The translations under genes and the position numbers were made by a program. From Pseudomonas grandcourensis (GTDB taxonomy: Bacteria > Pseudomonadota > Gammaproteobacteria > Pseudomonadales > Pseudomonadaceae), in the NCBI RefSeq assembly GCF_039909015.1, contig NZ_CP150919.1, forward strand, positions 6,672,501 through 6,736,500: 64,000 bases of DNA. Direction: 5' to 3'. Positions 52,847 to 61,192 of this stretch are shown piece by piece. Below the pieces are notes generated by a model. It was given only the letters and a program-made list of their open reading frames with translations, did no database searches and was not told where the DNA came from. The first letter of the stretch is position 1; the number at the start of each line of letters is the position of its first letter.

Positions 52847-54801
52847 TTGGCAGCTCCTGGCTGAGCGGTTTTACGCGACGGCGCAGGGTCAACCGGCAGC
52901 GTGAAAGTACGGAGGTCGATGGTCGGCGCATTGCTGCTGCCGCCCAGACGATGATCGAGCACCAGCAATCTGGCGTTGGCCAAACCCTGGGACAACTGAC
53001 TGAAATACTGCTCCAGCACGAAAGCCTGGCCAGCGCTGGCATAGGCTTTCTTCTCGGCGTTGAATTTCAGGTCCGCGGCCTGGGCGCCAGCGTTGATTTC
53101 ACGGGCGCTGGCCGTCGCCTGATCGCGGGCGATGCTGGCCTGCAACTGCGCCTGGTTGGTGGCCTCGGCAGCGGCACCGCGTTCACGGGCGATCAAGGCT
53201 TGCGCGCCAATCTGCGCCGCTTGCACGCCGTGATAGGCATTGGCTGCACCGGCCGGCGGGTGAATAGCCTCGACCACCGTGGCGAGAATTTCCACACCGC
53301 TGTCGAGTTTTTGCAGGTCAGCCTGGACGGCGCGGCCGATTTCTTCGGCCAGCCCTACCCTGTCCTCGCCCAGCAAACCGTCGAGGGTGCGCGAGGCGAA
53401 GTCGTGAACCAGGATTCGGCTGGCGGTGCTGCGAATCAACATCGGCACATCGGCACTGTTATAGGTGGCGGCCAGCGCTGCCTCATCGCTCAGACCGATG
53501 CGATAGACGAAGCGCACGTCCATGTTGACGATCTGAAAGCTCTGCTTGTCGGCTCGGCTGCTCGCGATCACCTGGGATTTGTCGTTCACATGGCTGGCGT
53601 CCCACAGGCGATTGGCAATTGCCGGGGCCGGACCTTCGGCAGGGTCGGCCTGAGTGGGGGCTGTAGTTTCGCCGACACTGGTGGCCAACTCGTGAACCAC
53701 GCCATTCTCGACCCTCAACACCCGGCCCAAAGGCCAAGGCAAACCCATATGTAAACCTGGGCCGAACACCTCAACCGGCTTGCCGAATCGCTCGTAGATG
53801 CCACGCCCTTGCAGGGCAATTTCGTGAATGCCAGTCAGCGACCAGCCAACCAGCGACACCACCGCCAGCACCGGCAGGAACGCCCGACGCATGTAGGTGA
53901 AGGCCCAGATCTGCCGCAGATCGATGCCGAAACGGTTATGCAATTCGTGCTGCAACGCCAACAATGGCTGTGGTGGCCAGCGCAGCATGTCAGCGACAAA
54001 GCTGCGCGCCAACAGCTCCGGCTCAAGGCGTTCGCGGCGCGGGCTGAACAATGACAACAGCGCGCGCAGTAACAGTTCTGCCGCCACCAGCCCCGGCAGC
54101 AGACCGATCAACACCGCCAGGCGTACAGGCCATACCGAGGTTTCATCGGCAAACAATAGACAAAAAGCACTGAGCACCAGGCTGATGATCGCCACACGGA
54201 TCAATTGCGCCAATGTAGCGGCTTCAGGCCATTGCGCAGTGTTTTCCTGGGCCAGATGGCGTTCCATCACCAACAGGCCGAACGCCAACAGTAGGAAGCA
54301 CGCCGCCCCGACAGTGGCCGACAGGCCCAGCGCTGCCGGGGGCAACGTGAGGTTCCAGGCTTGTTCGACGCTCAATACCGCCAACAATGCCCAGCCGCCA
54401 AGCCATAGCGTCGGCGCGCCGATTTGCCCGAGCAGATGCTGCGATTGTCGGCTGATCCGGTCCAGCAATCGCTCATACCACCCCGATGGCGCGGCAGACT
54501 CGTCGACAACAACCACCGGCACTACGGGATTCATGGCACGGGCCCGCCACTGGGTTACCCACCAGGCCGATTGCAAACCGGCCATCAACACAACAGACGC
54601 CGCGCTCAGGTTCAGCAGCAACGCCGGCCACAGTGTTTGCGAGGAAAACAACCCGGCAAAAAACGCCAGCAGCACACCCACCGTCGCGAATACGCCCGCG
54701 CCGATGGCGAACTGGCGTAAACGCCGCCCTTGAATGAACGCCTGCTGAAAGCGCGGTAACCCGGCTAACGGCGCTTCATCAACATCGAGATCGACTTGCA
54801 T
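52843..54801 (-). CDS. Large SPFH/Band-7 membrane protein, first gene of hmtA operon
   Basis: A 652-residue protein. The N-terminal 340 residues hold about seven hydrophobic segments (for example FAIGAGVFATVGVLLAFFAG and AAALGLSATVGAACFLLLAF-like stretches). The C-terminal half is an SPFH domain (from GRGIYERFGKPVEVFGPGLH to about 540) plus an Ala/Gln-rich helix. This is a polytopic extension of an HflK-like protein. The ATG at 54801 (MQVDLDVDEAPLAG) has GGGGTGG upstream; the longer frame to 54876 is rejected because the Zur box at 54837 lies inside it. The stop overlaps the next gene. Confidence 0.85.
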   Translation of the reverse strand: MQVDLDVDEAPLAGLPRFQQAFIQGRRLRQFAIGAGVFATVGVLLAFFAGLFSSQTLWPALLLNLSAASVVLMAGLQSAWWVTQWRARAMNPVVPVVVVDESAAPSGWYERLLDRISRQSQHLLGQIGAPTLWLGGWALLAVLSVEQAWNLTLPPAALGLSATVGAACFLLLAFGLLVMERHLAQENTAQWPEAATLAQLIRVAIISLVLSAFCLLFADETSVWPVRLAVLIGLLPGLVAAELLLRALLSLFSPRRERLEPELLARSFVADMLRWPPQPLLALQHELHNRFGIDLRQIWAFTYMRRAFLPVLAVVSLVGWSLTGIHEIALQGRGIYERFGKPVEVFGPGLHMGLPWPLGRVLRVENGVVHELATSVGETTAPTQADPAEGPAPAIANRLWDASHVNDKSQVIASSRADKQSFQIVNMDVRFVYRIGLSDEAALAATYNSADVPMLIRSTASRILVHDFASRTLDGLLGEDRVGLAEEIGRAVQADLQKLDSGVEILATVVEAIHPPAGAANAYHGVQAAQIGAQALIARERGAAAEATNQAQLQASIARDQATASAREINAGAQAADLKFNAEKKAYASAGQAFVLEQYFSQLSQGLANARLLVLDHRLGGSSNAPTIDLRTFTLPVDPAPSRKTAQPGAAN

Positions 54802-54836
54802 ACCACCCCAGAGTGTCTTTCGCTTACAGGACAATT

Positions 54837-54851
54837 CGTTACGATATAACG
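54837..54851. promoter_or_regulatory. Zur-box-like palindrome upstream of the SPFH-hmtA operon
   Basis: CGTTACGATATAACG is a palindrome with arms CGTTA/TAACG. It agrees with the Zur core GTTATAATATAAC at 11 of 13 positions. It lies 36 bp before the ATG at 54801, where it would cover the promoter. It is weaker than the folE2 box. Confidence 0.75.
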
Positions 54852-55017
54852 AAAATGGTGAAATTTCCGTACTCACGCGCGCTATCTAAAGATGCCCAAC
54901 CTGTCGCTTACCTGAAGCCTTGACCGAAATGCTGCAGAACGCACATATTGCGCTCGTAATTTTATCCAGGAACTACTTTTACCCATCCCTACCCCCTTTC
55001 GATCCAGGAGTACATCC

Positions 55018-56418
55018 ATGAGCATTTATGACGTCGTGATACTCGGCGGTGGCCCCGGCGGTTACAACGCGGCGATCCGCGCCGGACAACTGGGTCTGAA
55101 GGCCGCCTGCGTGGAAGGACGCGCCACACTCGGCGGCACCTGCCTGAACGTCGGCTGCATGCCATCCAAGGCGTTGCTGCATGCCTCTGAACTGTACGAC
55201 GCGGCCATGGGGGCGGAATTCGCCAACCTGGGGATCGATGTCAAACCCAGCCTCAACCTCGCCCAGATGATGAAACAAAAGGATGAAAGCGTTACCGGGC
55301 TGACCAAGGGCATCGAATTTCTTTTCCGCAAAAACAAAGTCGACTGGATCAAAGGCTGGGGCCACATCGACGGACCGGGCAAAGTCACGGCGACCGATAG
55401 AGCCGGTGGCAAGACCGAACTGATCGCCAGGGACATCATCATTGCCACCGGTTCCGAGCCCATGCCCCTGCCTGGTGTGGACATCGATAACAAACGCATC
55501 CTCGACTCCACCGGTGCCCTGGCCCTGAGCGAGGTGCCCAGGCATCTGGTGGTGATCGGCGCCGGGGTGATCGGCCTGGAACTGGGTTCGGTCTGGCGAC
55601 GCCTTGGGGCACAGGTGACAGTGGTCGAGTTTCTCGACCGGATCTGCCCCGGCGTTGACATCGAAGCCGGCAAAACCCTGCAACGATCCCTGAGTAAACA
55701 AGGCTTGAGTTTCAAGTTGAGTTCTAAAGTGACCAGCGCCACCAGCTCAGCCAACGGCGTCCAGCTCAGCATCGAGCCTGCCGCTGGCGGTGCCGCCGAA
55801 CTGCTCGAAGCGGATTACGTATTGGTGGCCATCGGACGCCGACCTTATACACAGGGTCTGGGCCTGGAGAACGTCGGCCTCGCCACCGACAAGCGCGGCG
55901 TGCTCGCCAACAAAGGGCATCGCACCGAAGCCGCCGGGATCTGGGTAATCGGTGACGTGACCTCGGGCCCCATGCTCGCCCACAAGGCCGAGGACGAAGC
56001 CATGGCCTGCGTCGAGCAGATCGTCGGCAAGGCGGGCGAGGTCAATTACGACCTGATCCCCAGTGTGATCTACACCAAACCGGAACTGGCCAGCGTCGGC
56101 AAGACCGAAGAGCAACTCAAGGCTGAAGGCCGGGCGTACAAGATCGGCAAGTTTCCCTTCACCGCCAACAGCCGGGCGAAGATCAACCACGAAACCGAAG
56201 GCTTCGCCAAAGTGCTGGCCGATGAGCGCACGGACGAAGTCCTCGGCGTGCATCTGGTTGGCCCGAGCGTCAGTGAAATGATTGGCGAGTATTGCGTGGC
56301 CATGGAGTTCAGCGCCTCGGCCGAAGACATCGCCCTGACCTGCCACCCACACCCGACCCGCTCCGAGGCCTTGCGCCAGGCGGCGATGAATGTGGAGGGG
56401 ATGGCGACGCAGATGTAA
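55018..56418 (+). CDS. lpd3: Dihydrolipoyl dehydrogenase
   Basis: A 466-residue FAD disulfide oxidoreductase that reoxidises dihydrolipoamide of 2-oxoacid dehydrogenase or glycine cleavage complexes with NAD+. FAD-binding GGGPGGYNAA (10-19), redox disulfide C42/C47 (GGTCLNVGCMPSK), NAD-binding VIGAGVIGLELGSVW, and active-site HPHPTRSEALRQAA are present. It stands alone without E1/E2 genes, like Lpd3 (PA4829) of P. aeruginosa; that assignment is from overall resemblance. CAGGAGT gives the Shine-Dalgarno. It is divergent from the SPFH-hmtA operon. Confidence 0.93.
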   Translation: MSIYDVVILGGGPGGYNAAIRAGQLGLKAACVEGRATLGGTCLNVGCMPSKALLHASELYDAAMGAEFANLGIDVKPSLNLAQMMKQKDESVTGLTKGIEFLFRKNKVDWIKGWGHIDGPGKVTATDRAGGKTELIARDIIIATGSEPMPLPGVDIDNKRILDSTGALALSEVPRHLVVIGAGVIGLELGSVWRRLGAQVTVVEFLDRICPGVDIEAGKTLQRSLSKQGLSFKLSSKVTSATSSANGVQLSIEPAAGGAAELLEADYVLVAIGRRPYTQGLGLENVGLATDKRGVLANKGHRTEAAGIWVIGDVTSGPMLAHKAEDEAMACVEQIVGKAGEVNYDLIPSVIYTKPELASVGKTEEQLKAEGRAYKIGKFPFTANSRAKINHETEGFAKVLADERTDEVLGVHLVGPSVSEMIGEYCVAMEFSASAEDIALTCHPHPTRSEALRQAAMNVEGMATQM

Positions 56419-56446
56419 GTCTTGAAGTGCTGCAGTGACTGATCTA

Positions 56447-56517
56447 TCGCATTCGCGAGCAGGCTCGCTCCCACAAGGTTTGCGCTGTACCTGGGGGAGC
56501 GAGCCTGCTCGCGATGC
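56447..56517. repeat. REP palindrome pair
   Basis: Inverse REP ATTCGCGAGCAGGCTCGCTC (56451) and forward REP TGGGGGAGCGAGCCTGCTCG (56492) face each other 15 bp apart between the convergent lpd3 and Lrp genes. Confidence 0.9.
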
Positions 56518-56529
56518 AGACGACTCGGT

Positions 56530-57003
56530 CTAAAGCGGCAAATGCTCCAGCGGCAACGACCCCGGGGCCTTCACCGTGTGAATCGCAAAGTTGCTGCGAA
56601 TATCACTCACCCCCGGCAGCTTCAGCAATCGCCCGGTGAGAAAGCGGTCATAGCCACGCAAGTCCGGCACCACCACCTGCAACAAAAAATCCGATTCCCC
56701 TGACACCAGAAACGCCGAAATCACCTCGGGCAATGCCGTCACCGCGTGGCGAAAGGCTTCGGCTTGTTCGTCGTTATGACGCTCGACCTTGACCCCGACA
56801 AACACCGTCAGCCCCAACCCCACTTCGTCGCGGTCCAGGTTGGCCTGATAACCGCGAATCACCCCCGCCTCTTCCAGCATCCGCACCCGGCGCAAGCAAG
56901 GCGATGCCGACAGGCCGATCTCGTCTGCCAGTTGCACATTGCTCAGGCGGCCATCCCGTTGCAGTGCGGCGAGAATCTTGCGGTCGTAGGCGTCGAGTTT
57001 CAT
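56530..57003 (-). CDS. Lrp/AsnC-family regulator
   Basis: A 157-residue regulator. The N-terminal HTH has LDAYDRKILAALQRDGRLSN and VQLADEIGLSASPCLRRVRM; the C-terminal RAM/ligand domain (about 65-150) has VFVGVKVERHND and VSGESDFLLQVVVPDLRGYD. It is divergent from a LysE-family exporter gene 146 bp away, the usual arrangement in which the regulator senses an amino acid and switches on its export. The effector is not evident. Confidence 0.92.
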   Translation of the reverse strand: MKLDAYDRKILAALQRDGRLSNVQLADEIGLSASPCLRRVRMLEEAGVIRGYQANLDRDEVGLGLTVFVGVKVERHNDEQAEAFRHAVTALPEVISAFLVSGESDFLLQVVVPDLRGYDRFLTGRLLKLPGVSDIRSNFAIHTVKAPGSLPLEHLPL

Positions 57004-57149
57004 GGTTTGGCAGATCCTGATGGTTCAAGCTTGATTAAGTGGCAGGTTATGCCAATACACGACCCGATAGAAGCTGACAACGCAAGCACCTGCCCCGCCC
57101 TCCAGCCCTAGACTGGCAGGACCAAATCGACAACGAACGGGGGTGCAAC

Positions 57150-57779
57150 ATGCAAGGTCTCTGGCTGTTTTTCATGGCGCTGGCAGTGGTCTACCTGTTG
57201 CCGGGGCCCGACATGATCCTGCTGTTGCAGACCGGCGCCCGCCAAGGCAAAGGCGCCGCGCTGGCCACGGCCGTGGGCTTGGGCATCGCCCGGGGTTGCC
57301 ATGTGGCATTGGCGGCGCTGGGGCTGGCGGCACTGTTCAAGGCCGCGCCATGGACCTTCGACGTGGTGCGCCTGGCCGGTGCCGCGTATCTGTTGTGGAT
57401 CGGCATTCAGTGCCTGCGAACCACGATGCTGCCGAGCCTCACCAGCGCCGACGCAACCGGTGAAAAAATGCGCTGGGGTACAGCCATCCGACGCGGACTG
57501 CTGACCAACCTGCTCAATCCCAAGGCACTGTTGTTCTGCTCGGTGCTGCTGCCGCAATTCATCGACCCACAGTCTGGGCCGGTGCTCGGGCAATTTGCGA
57601 CCTTGGGCGTGGTGCTCGTTGGTGTCGGTTTGCTGTTCGACAGCGCTTACGCCCTGGTCGGCGCGGCACTCGGCCGTTGGCTGCAACGCAGCCCCTCAGC
57701 CCAGCGCCTGCAACAATGGTTGTTCGGCAGCCTGTTGATCGGTTTCGCCGTGCGGCTGACCTTTGTGCAACAGGCTTGA
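57150..57779 (+). CDS. LysE/RhtB-family amino-acid exporter
   Basis: A 209-residue inner-membrane protein with about six hydrophobic segments. The N-terminal VVYLLPGPDMILLLQTGARQ is the LysE signature PGPxxxxxxxxxxxxG; AAYLLWIGIQCLR and LLTNLLNPKALLFCSVLLPQ are further family blocks. It exports amino acids or derivatives. An Lrp-type regulator is divergent from it. It is convergent with the TPR gene, with 3 bp between stops. Confidence 0.92.
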   Translation: MQGLWLFFMALAVVYLLPGPDMILLLQTGARQGKGAALATAVGLGIARGCHVALAALGLAALFKAAPWTFDVVRLAGAAYLLWIGIQCLRTTMLPSLTSADATGEKMRWGTAIRRGLLTNLLNPKALLFCSVLLPQFIDPQSGPVLGQFATLGVVLVGVGLLFDSAYALVGAALGRWLQRSPSAQRLQQWLFGSLLIGFAVRLTFVQQA

Positions 57780-57782
57780 ACC

Positions 57783-59900
57783 TCACTGCGCCTTGCGGCG
57801 GCGACGTTTGAACATCAATAGCGCGGCTGCCGCGAACGCCACTACGCTACCGATCTGTAGCGGCGTCTTGTACGGTCGCAAGGCCGAACGCGCAGCGTCG
57901 GTGACTTGGGTCACGTAGCGTTTGTCGGCGTTCTCGAAGTCGGGGTACGGGCACTGGTGGCCGAAATCGGCGGCCCATTCCACGTAAGGCCCTTCTTTGA
58001 CATAACGCTGATAAATCGCACTTTGCTCCTCGAGGCTGCTGTTCCACCCCGACGCCTCGCACAGCACCGCCGCAAACGCCTGACTGGTGTGAGGCAAGTT
58101 ATCCGCCGCCTTGCTCGCCAGCGCCGTGGCCACGAAACGATAGTGATAACGCTGATCTGGCTGGGCAGCGCTGGCCTGCTGACGCTTCACTTCGTCCTCG
58201 GCCACCAATGGACCGACTTTGAGCTCGTCGTTTGCCAGGGTGAAGTTACCGCCGAAGGTGGCGTAATCCGGCGCCATCTCGTAGCCCAAGATGTCCATGC
58301 CCCACTCGCGTGCCGTCCAGGCCGCATTGAACAGCGCAGCGGCGCGACGGGTCGGCCACCAGGCTGAATCAGCCGCCAGACGTTGTTCGCCATACAATCT
58401 CGCCTTGTGCCGCAAGCCGTCATTATCGAAGTACGCCGGCGCTTGCTCGTAATGCCCCTCGCGCAACAAACGCCGCCCAAGCAGATTGCGCAGGCTCGCC
58501 GCCACCGGCAAGGGCACGTAGTTGTCGCGGTCCTGCTGGCTGAGCGGCGGCGGTGCCGGCACTTGCGTGTCGACGTAGTGCTTGAGTTCTTCGAGGGTCA
58601 ACACGCGCTCGGCAACAGTGGCGGCGTCGAACCAGTAAATGCTTTGGCTGCGATACAGCTGATCGAAGGCTTGCAGGTATTCCCCGCGTTGCAGAGCCAG
58701 GATCGCGCTTTCACCCTCGACCCGGCATTTGGGCTGAAGCGTTTCGTAATCGTAGTCCGGGGTCCGTCGCTCGCCCCAGGACTCATTCTGCGGGAAAGCC
58801 TGGGCCGCTTTGGCATAGGCTGCGGCAGCCGCACTCTTATCGCCCTCGCGCACCGCCAGTTTTGCCCGCAACCACCAGGCCAACCCACCATCGCCGGCAT
58901 GTTCGAGGAAAGCCTTGGCGCTGGCGTAATCACCCTGTTGATAATTCATCGCCGCCAGGCGGTCGGCGTTTTCGAGACTGCCACGGGTACTGTTTTGCAG
59001 CAGCTTGATCATTTTCTGTTCGTTGGGCGGTTGATCGCCGAACGACCAACCCAATCGGCTGATCAGCGATGCGGTCACCAATTGCTGTACGGGCTGGCCC
59101 TTGAGCAACTCGGCCACTTGATCATCCGGCAGGGTCATCAGGTCCGCCATCAGCAACTTCAGCGAGGTGTAGCCCACCGCGGAGCCGTGCAGATTTTGCG
59201 TGGCGTACAACTCGATGGCGCGATTCCAGTCGCCGGCGGCGCGCACCACCCGGGCTTCTTCGCCGAGGCTGGCGACACCCAGTTCCAGTGGATCGCTGAA
59301 GCCGTCGATGCTCAGTTGCCGGGCTTGCTCGAAGGCCTTGGCGGATTGCTCGAGCAGACCAGGGGCTGCGTTGGCTTCGGCGCTCATGGCGAACAACGCG
59401 CGACCCAACGAGTAAGCCGCCCAGGTGCTGTGCGAAGCCCGTTGCTCAGCAGGCAGGGCCAGCACCTTCTTGAAATACCCGGCGGCCAGGGCAGGATCAC
59501 CCGCGACAAATGCCACAGCACCGGCCAGGTACAACCTGAGCTCAGGCGGCAGTTGGGCCCCTTCGGTTTCAACCTGACGGGCATCGGTCAGGCTGCGAAG
59601 GTGTTTCACCAACACTTGTTGCTCGGCGGAAAGTCCGGCTTGCTCGGCCTGATCCCGCAGCGCTACTGGGTCAGTTTCATCCGCATAGTTGGCGCCAGCG
59701 GTGACATTCTTCAAGCCTTTGATGGCGTGGCCGAGGCGGCTGATTTCGAAGCTGAAGTTACCTTCCGGTAGTTCCGCCAGCGACTGGCCTCGGTTATCCA
59801 ACAGGCGCATGGGGAAGTCCGGGCCGCAGGCCAACGCCGAACCCAGCGGCAGGCTGAGGCTCAGGCAAAGCAGATGACGCGGCCAGTTACGGGTGAACAT
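57783..59900 (-). CDS. Periplasmic TPR-type repeat protein with C-terminal anchor
   Basis: A 705-residue protein. Signal peptide MFTRNWPRHLLCLSLSLPLG, cleavage near SALA-C, with a weak lipobox (ALAC). The body is helical with TPR-like units (ALAAGYFKKVLALPAEQRAS; AAYSLGRALFAMSAEANAAP; SAAAAAYAKAAQAFPQNE). The C-terminus has one membrane segment (QIGSVVAFAAAALLMF) and KRRRRK, so the protein may be held at the inner membrane from both ends. The ATG at 59900 has AGGAGG upstream and lies inside the end of the DUF3142 gene (14-nt overlap), so the two are co-translated. Function is unknown. Confidence 0.82.
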   Translation of the reverse strand: MFTRNWPRHLLCLSLSLPLGSALACGPDFPMRLLDNRGQSLAELPEGNFSFEISRLGHAIKGLKNVTAGANYADETDPVALRDQAEQAGLSAEQQVLVKHLRSLTDARQVETEGAQLPPELRLYLAGAVAFVAGDPALAAGYFKKVLALPAEQRASHSTWAAYSLGRALFAMSAEANAAPGLLEQSAKAFEQARQLSIDGFSDPLELGVASLGEEARVVRAAGDWNRAIELYATQNLHGSAVGYTSLKLLMADLMTLPDDQVAELLKGQPVQQLVTASLISRLGWSFGDQPPNEQKMIKLLQNSTRGSLENADRLAAMNYQQGDYASAKAFLEHAGDGGLAWWLRAKLAVREGDKSAAAAAYAKAAQAFPQNESWGERRTPDYDYETLQPKCRVEGESAILALQRGEYLQAFDQLYRSQSIYWFDAATVAERVLTLEELKHYVDTQVPAPPPLSQQDRDNYVPLPVAASLRNLLGRRLLREGHYEQAPAYFDNDGLRHKARLYGEQRLAADSAWWPTRRAAALFNAAWTAREWGMDILGYEMAPDYATFGGNFTLANDELKVGPLVAEDEVKRQQASAAQPDQRYHYRFVATALASKAADNLPHTSQAFAAVLCEASGWNSSLEEQSAIYQRYVKEGPYVEWAADFGHQCPYPDFENADKRYVTQVTDAARSALRPYKTPLQIGSVVAFAAAALLMFKRRRRKAQ

Positions 59901-61083
59901 TCGAACCTCCTTGATCAATGTGTGCGCAGCGAGCCCAACCAATGGCACGCTGCCCGCCGGCCGGTATTCGGCCATCGCGCAGGCGGGTGAAGGTAAGCAG
60001 ATCCGGACGCTGTTGCAACGCGTAACCGGCCAAGGCATCGGCCCCCTCACAACCGCTGACAGCCAGTGTCAGGCGTTCGGGCCAGGCGCGGTCGAGGTTG
60101 CCCTGGTTGCTGATGCCGATGTCATAGAGGCCATTGTCGGCCGAGAGTTTCAGGTTCAATTGACTGTCGAGCACATCACCGCGCGCCACGGCACGCAAGG
60201 TGGTCAGGCTCCAGGCACGACGGTCGTTGGCCAATGGCAGGCGAAACCAGATCAGGCCCGCCAGATGTTTCGGTGGATCGGCACGCAACTCGGTACCGAG
60301 GGTGCGTAACGACTGCGGATCGGCAAGTAATTCACGGCGCAGGCCTTCACGCTCCACCGTGACTTCGCTTTCCACAACAGGCGCGCCGTCCGCCGACGGC
60401 AGCAACGCCACGCCATAAGCCGGCAGCGCCAGATAGAAAGGTTTCGTCGTGACGCCGCTCCAGGCCTTCGCCCATTGCCGGGCCTGATCGGCATCGAATA
60501 AGCCACGACGCGGATCGCTCACCGCGTGCACCTGCAACACGCTGCTGTCGACTGTGGATAACAGCGCCGGCAGTTCACGACTGTCGAGCCAGGACGGCAA
60601 TGCGGTGATGCTCAGCGGCAGCGACGTCGGCAACGCTCCGCGCAACTGCGCGAGAAATTGGCGGTAGGCCGGTAGCCGAGCGTTTCCGGCGTCGTGGTCG
60701 ATCTCCACACCGGCGAGGTTCAACCCCTGCCCCTGCCAGTCGCTGATCACCTGCCGGACTTGCGCCGTAACCTCATCCTGATCCAGCGCCTTGAGCTGCC
60801 CATCCAGGCGAATCACCGCAATCACCGGCCGGCCATCACGCTTGACCAGTGCCGGGTCAATCCGGGCCCGACTCCAGCCGGCGTTGGGGAAAGCCTGCAA
60901 GGCCAGCACTCGCAACGTCGAAAAATCGGCGCGGCTGTCCCGGAGGGCGGCGTCGTGGGCTGGCGTCCACTGCCGCTGCCAGACGTAAAGCTGTTGATCC
61001 AGCGGCGGAGCATCCTGTCTTTCGCAACCGGTGGTGAGCGCCAGCGCCATCAGCAAGACCATCGAGCGAGTAAAAAAAACCAT
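59887..61083 (-). CDS. DUF3142 lipoprotein-like protein
   Basis: A 398-residue protein. The N-terminus MVFFTRSMVLLMALALTTGC ends in a lipobox-like ALTTGC, so it is probably a lipoprotein. The body has the DUF3142 blocks LYVWQRQWTPAHDAALRD and VEIDHDAGNARLPAYRQFL, with AVSDPRRGLFDADQARQW further on; the central part recalls a TIM-barrel glycosidase-like fold. The ATG at 61083 follows CAGGAACAGG. It overlaps the TPR gene start by 14 nt, a two-gene operon of unknown function, perhaps acting on an envelope or polysaccharide target (inference). Confidence 0.85.
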   Translation of the reverse strand: MVFFTRSMVLLMALALTTGCERQDAPPLDQQLYVWQRQWTPAHDAALRDSRADFSTLRVLALQAFPNAGWSRARIDPALVKRDGRPVIAVIRLDGQLKALDQDEVTAQVRQVISDWQGQGLNLAGVEIDHDAGNARLPAYRQFLAQLRGALPTSLPLSITALPSWLDSRELPALLSTVDSSVLQVHAVSDPRRGLFDADQARQWAKAWSGVTTKPFYLALPAYGVALLPSADGAPVVESEVTVEREGLRRELLADPQSLRTLGTELRADPPKHLAGLIWFRLPLANDRRAWSLTTLRAVARGDVLDSQLNLKLSADNGLYDIGISNQGNLDRAWPERLTLAVSGCEGADALAGYALQQRPDLLTFTRLRDGRIPAGGQRAIGWARCAHIDQGGSNVHP

Positions 61084-61107
61084 TGAAACGCCTGTTCCTG
61101 AAATGCA

Positions 61108-61132
61108 GAAAGGGCCTGTGCGGCCCTTTTTC
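61108..61132. terminator. Terminator-like inverted repeat before the DUF3142 gene
   Basis: AAAGGGCC-TGTGC-GGCCCTTTTT has an 8-bp stem and A/T flanks. Read leftward it follows the flavin/iron-sulfur gene by about 60 nt, so it can separate that gene from the DUF3142 operon. The T-run is longer in the rightward direction. Confidence 0.75.
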
Positions 61133-61192
61133 GTTCTGCTCACTACCCTACCCAGCCATCGACCGGCGGGCAATGTTCGCCTGCAATGATCG

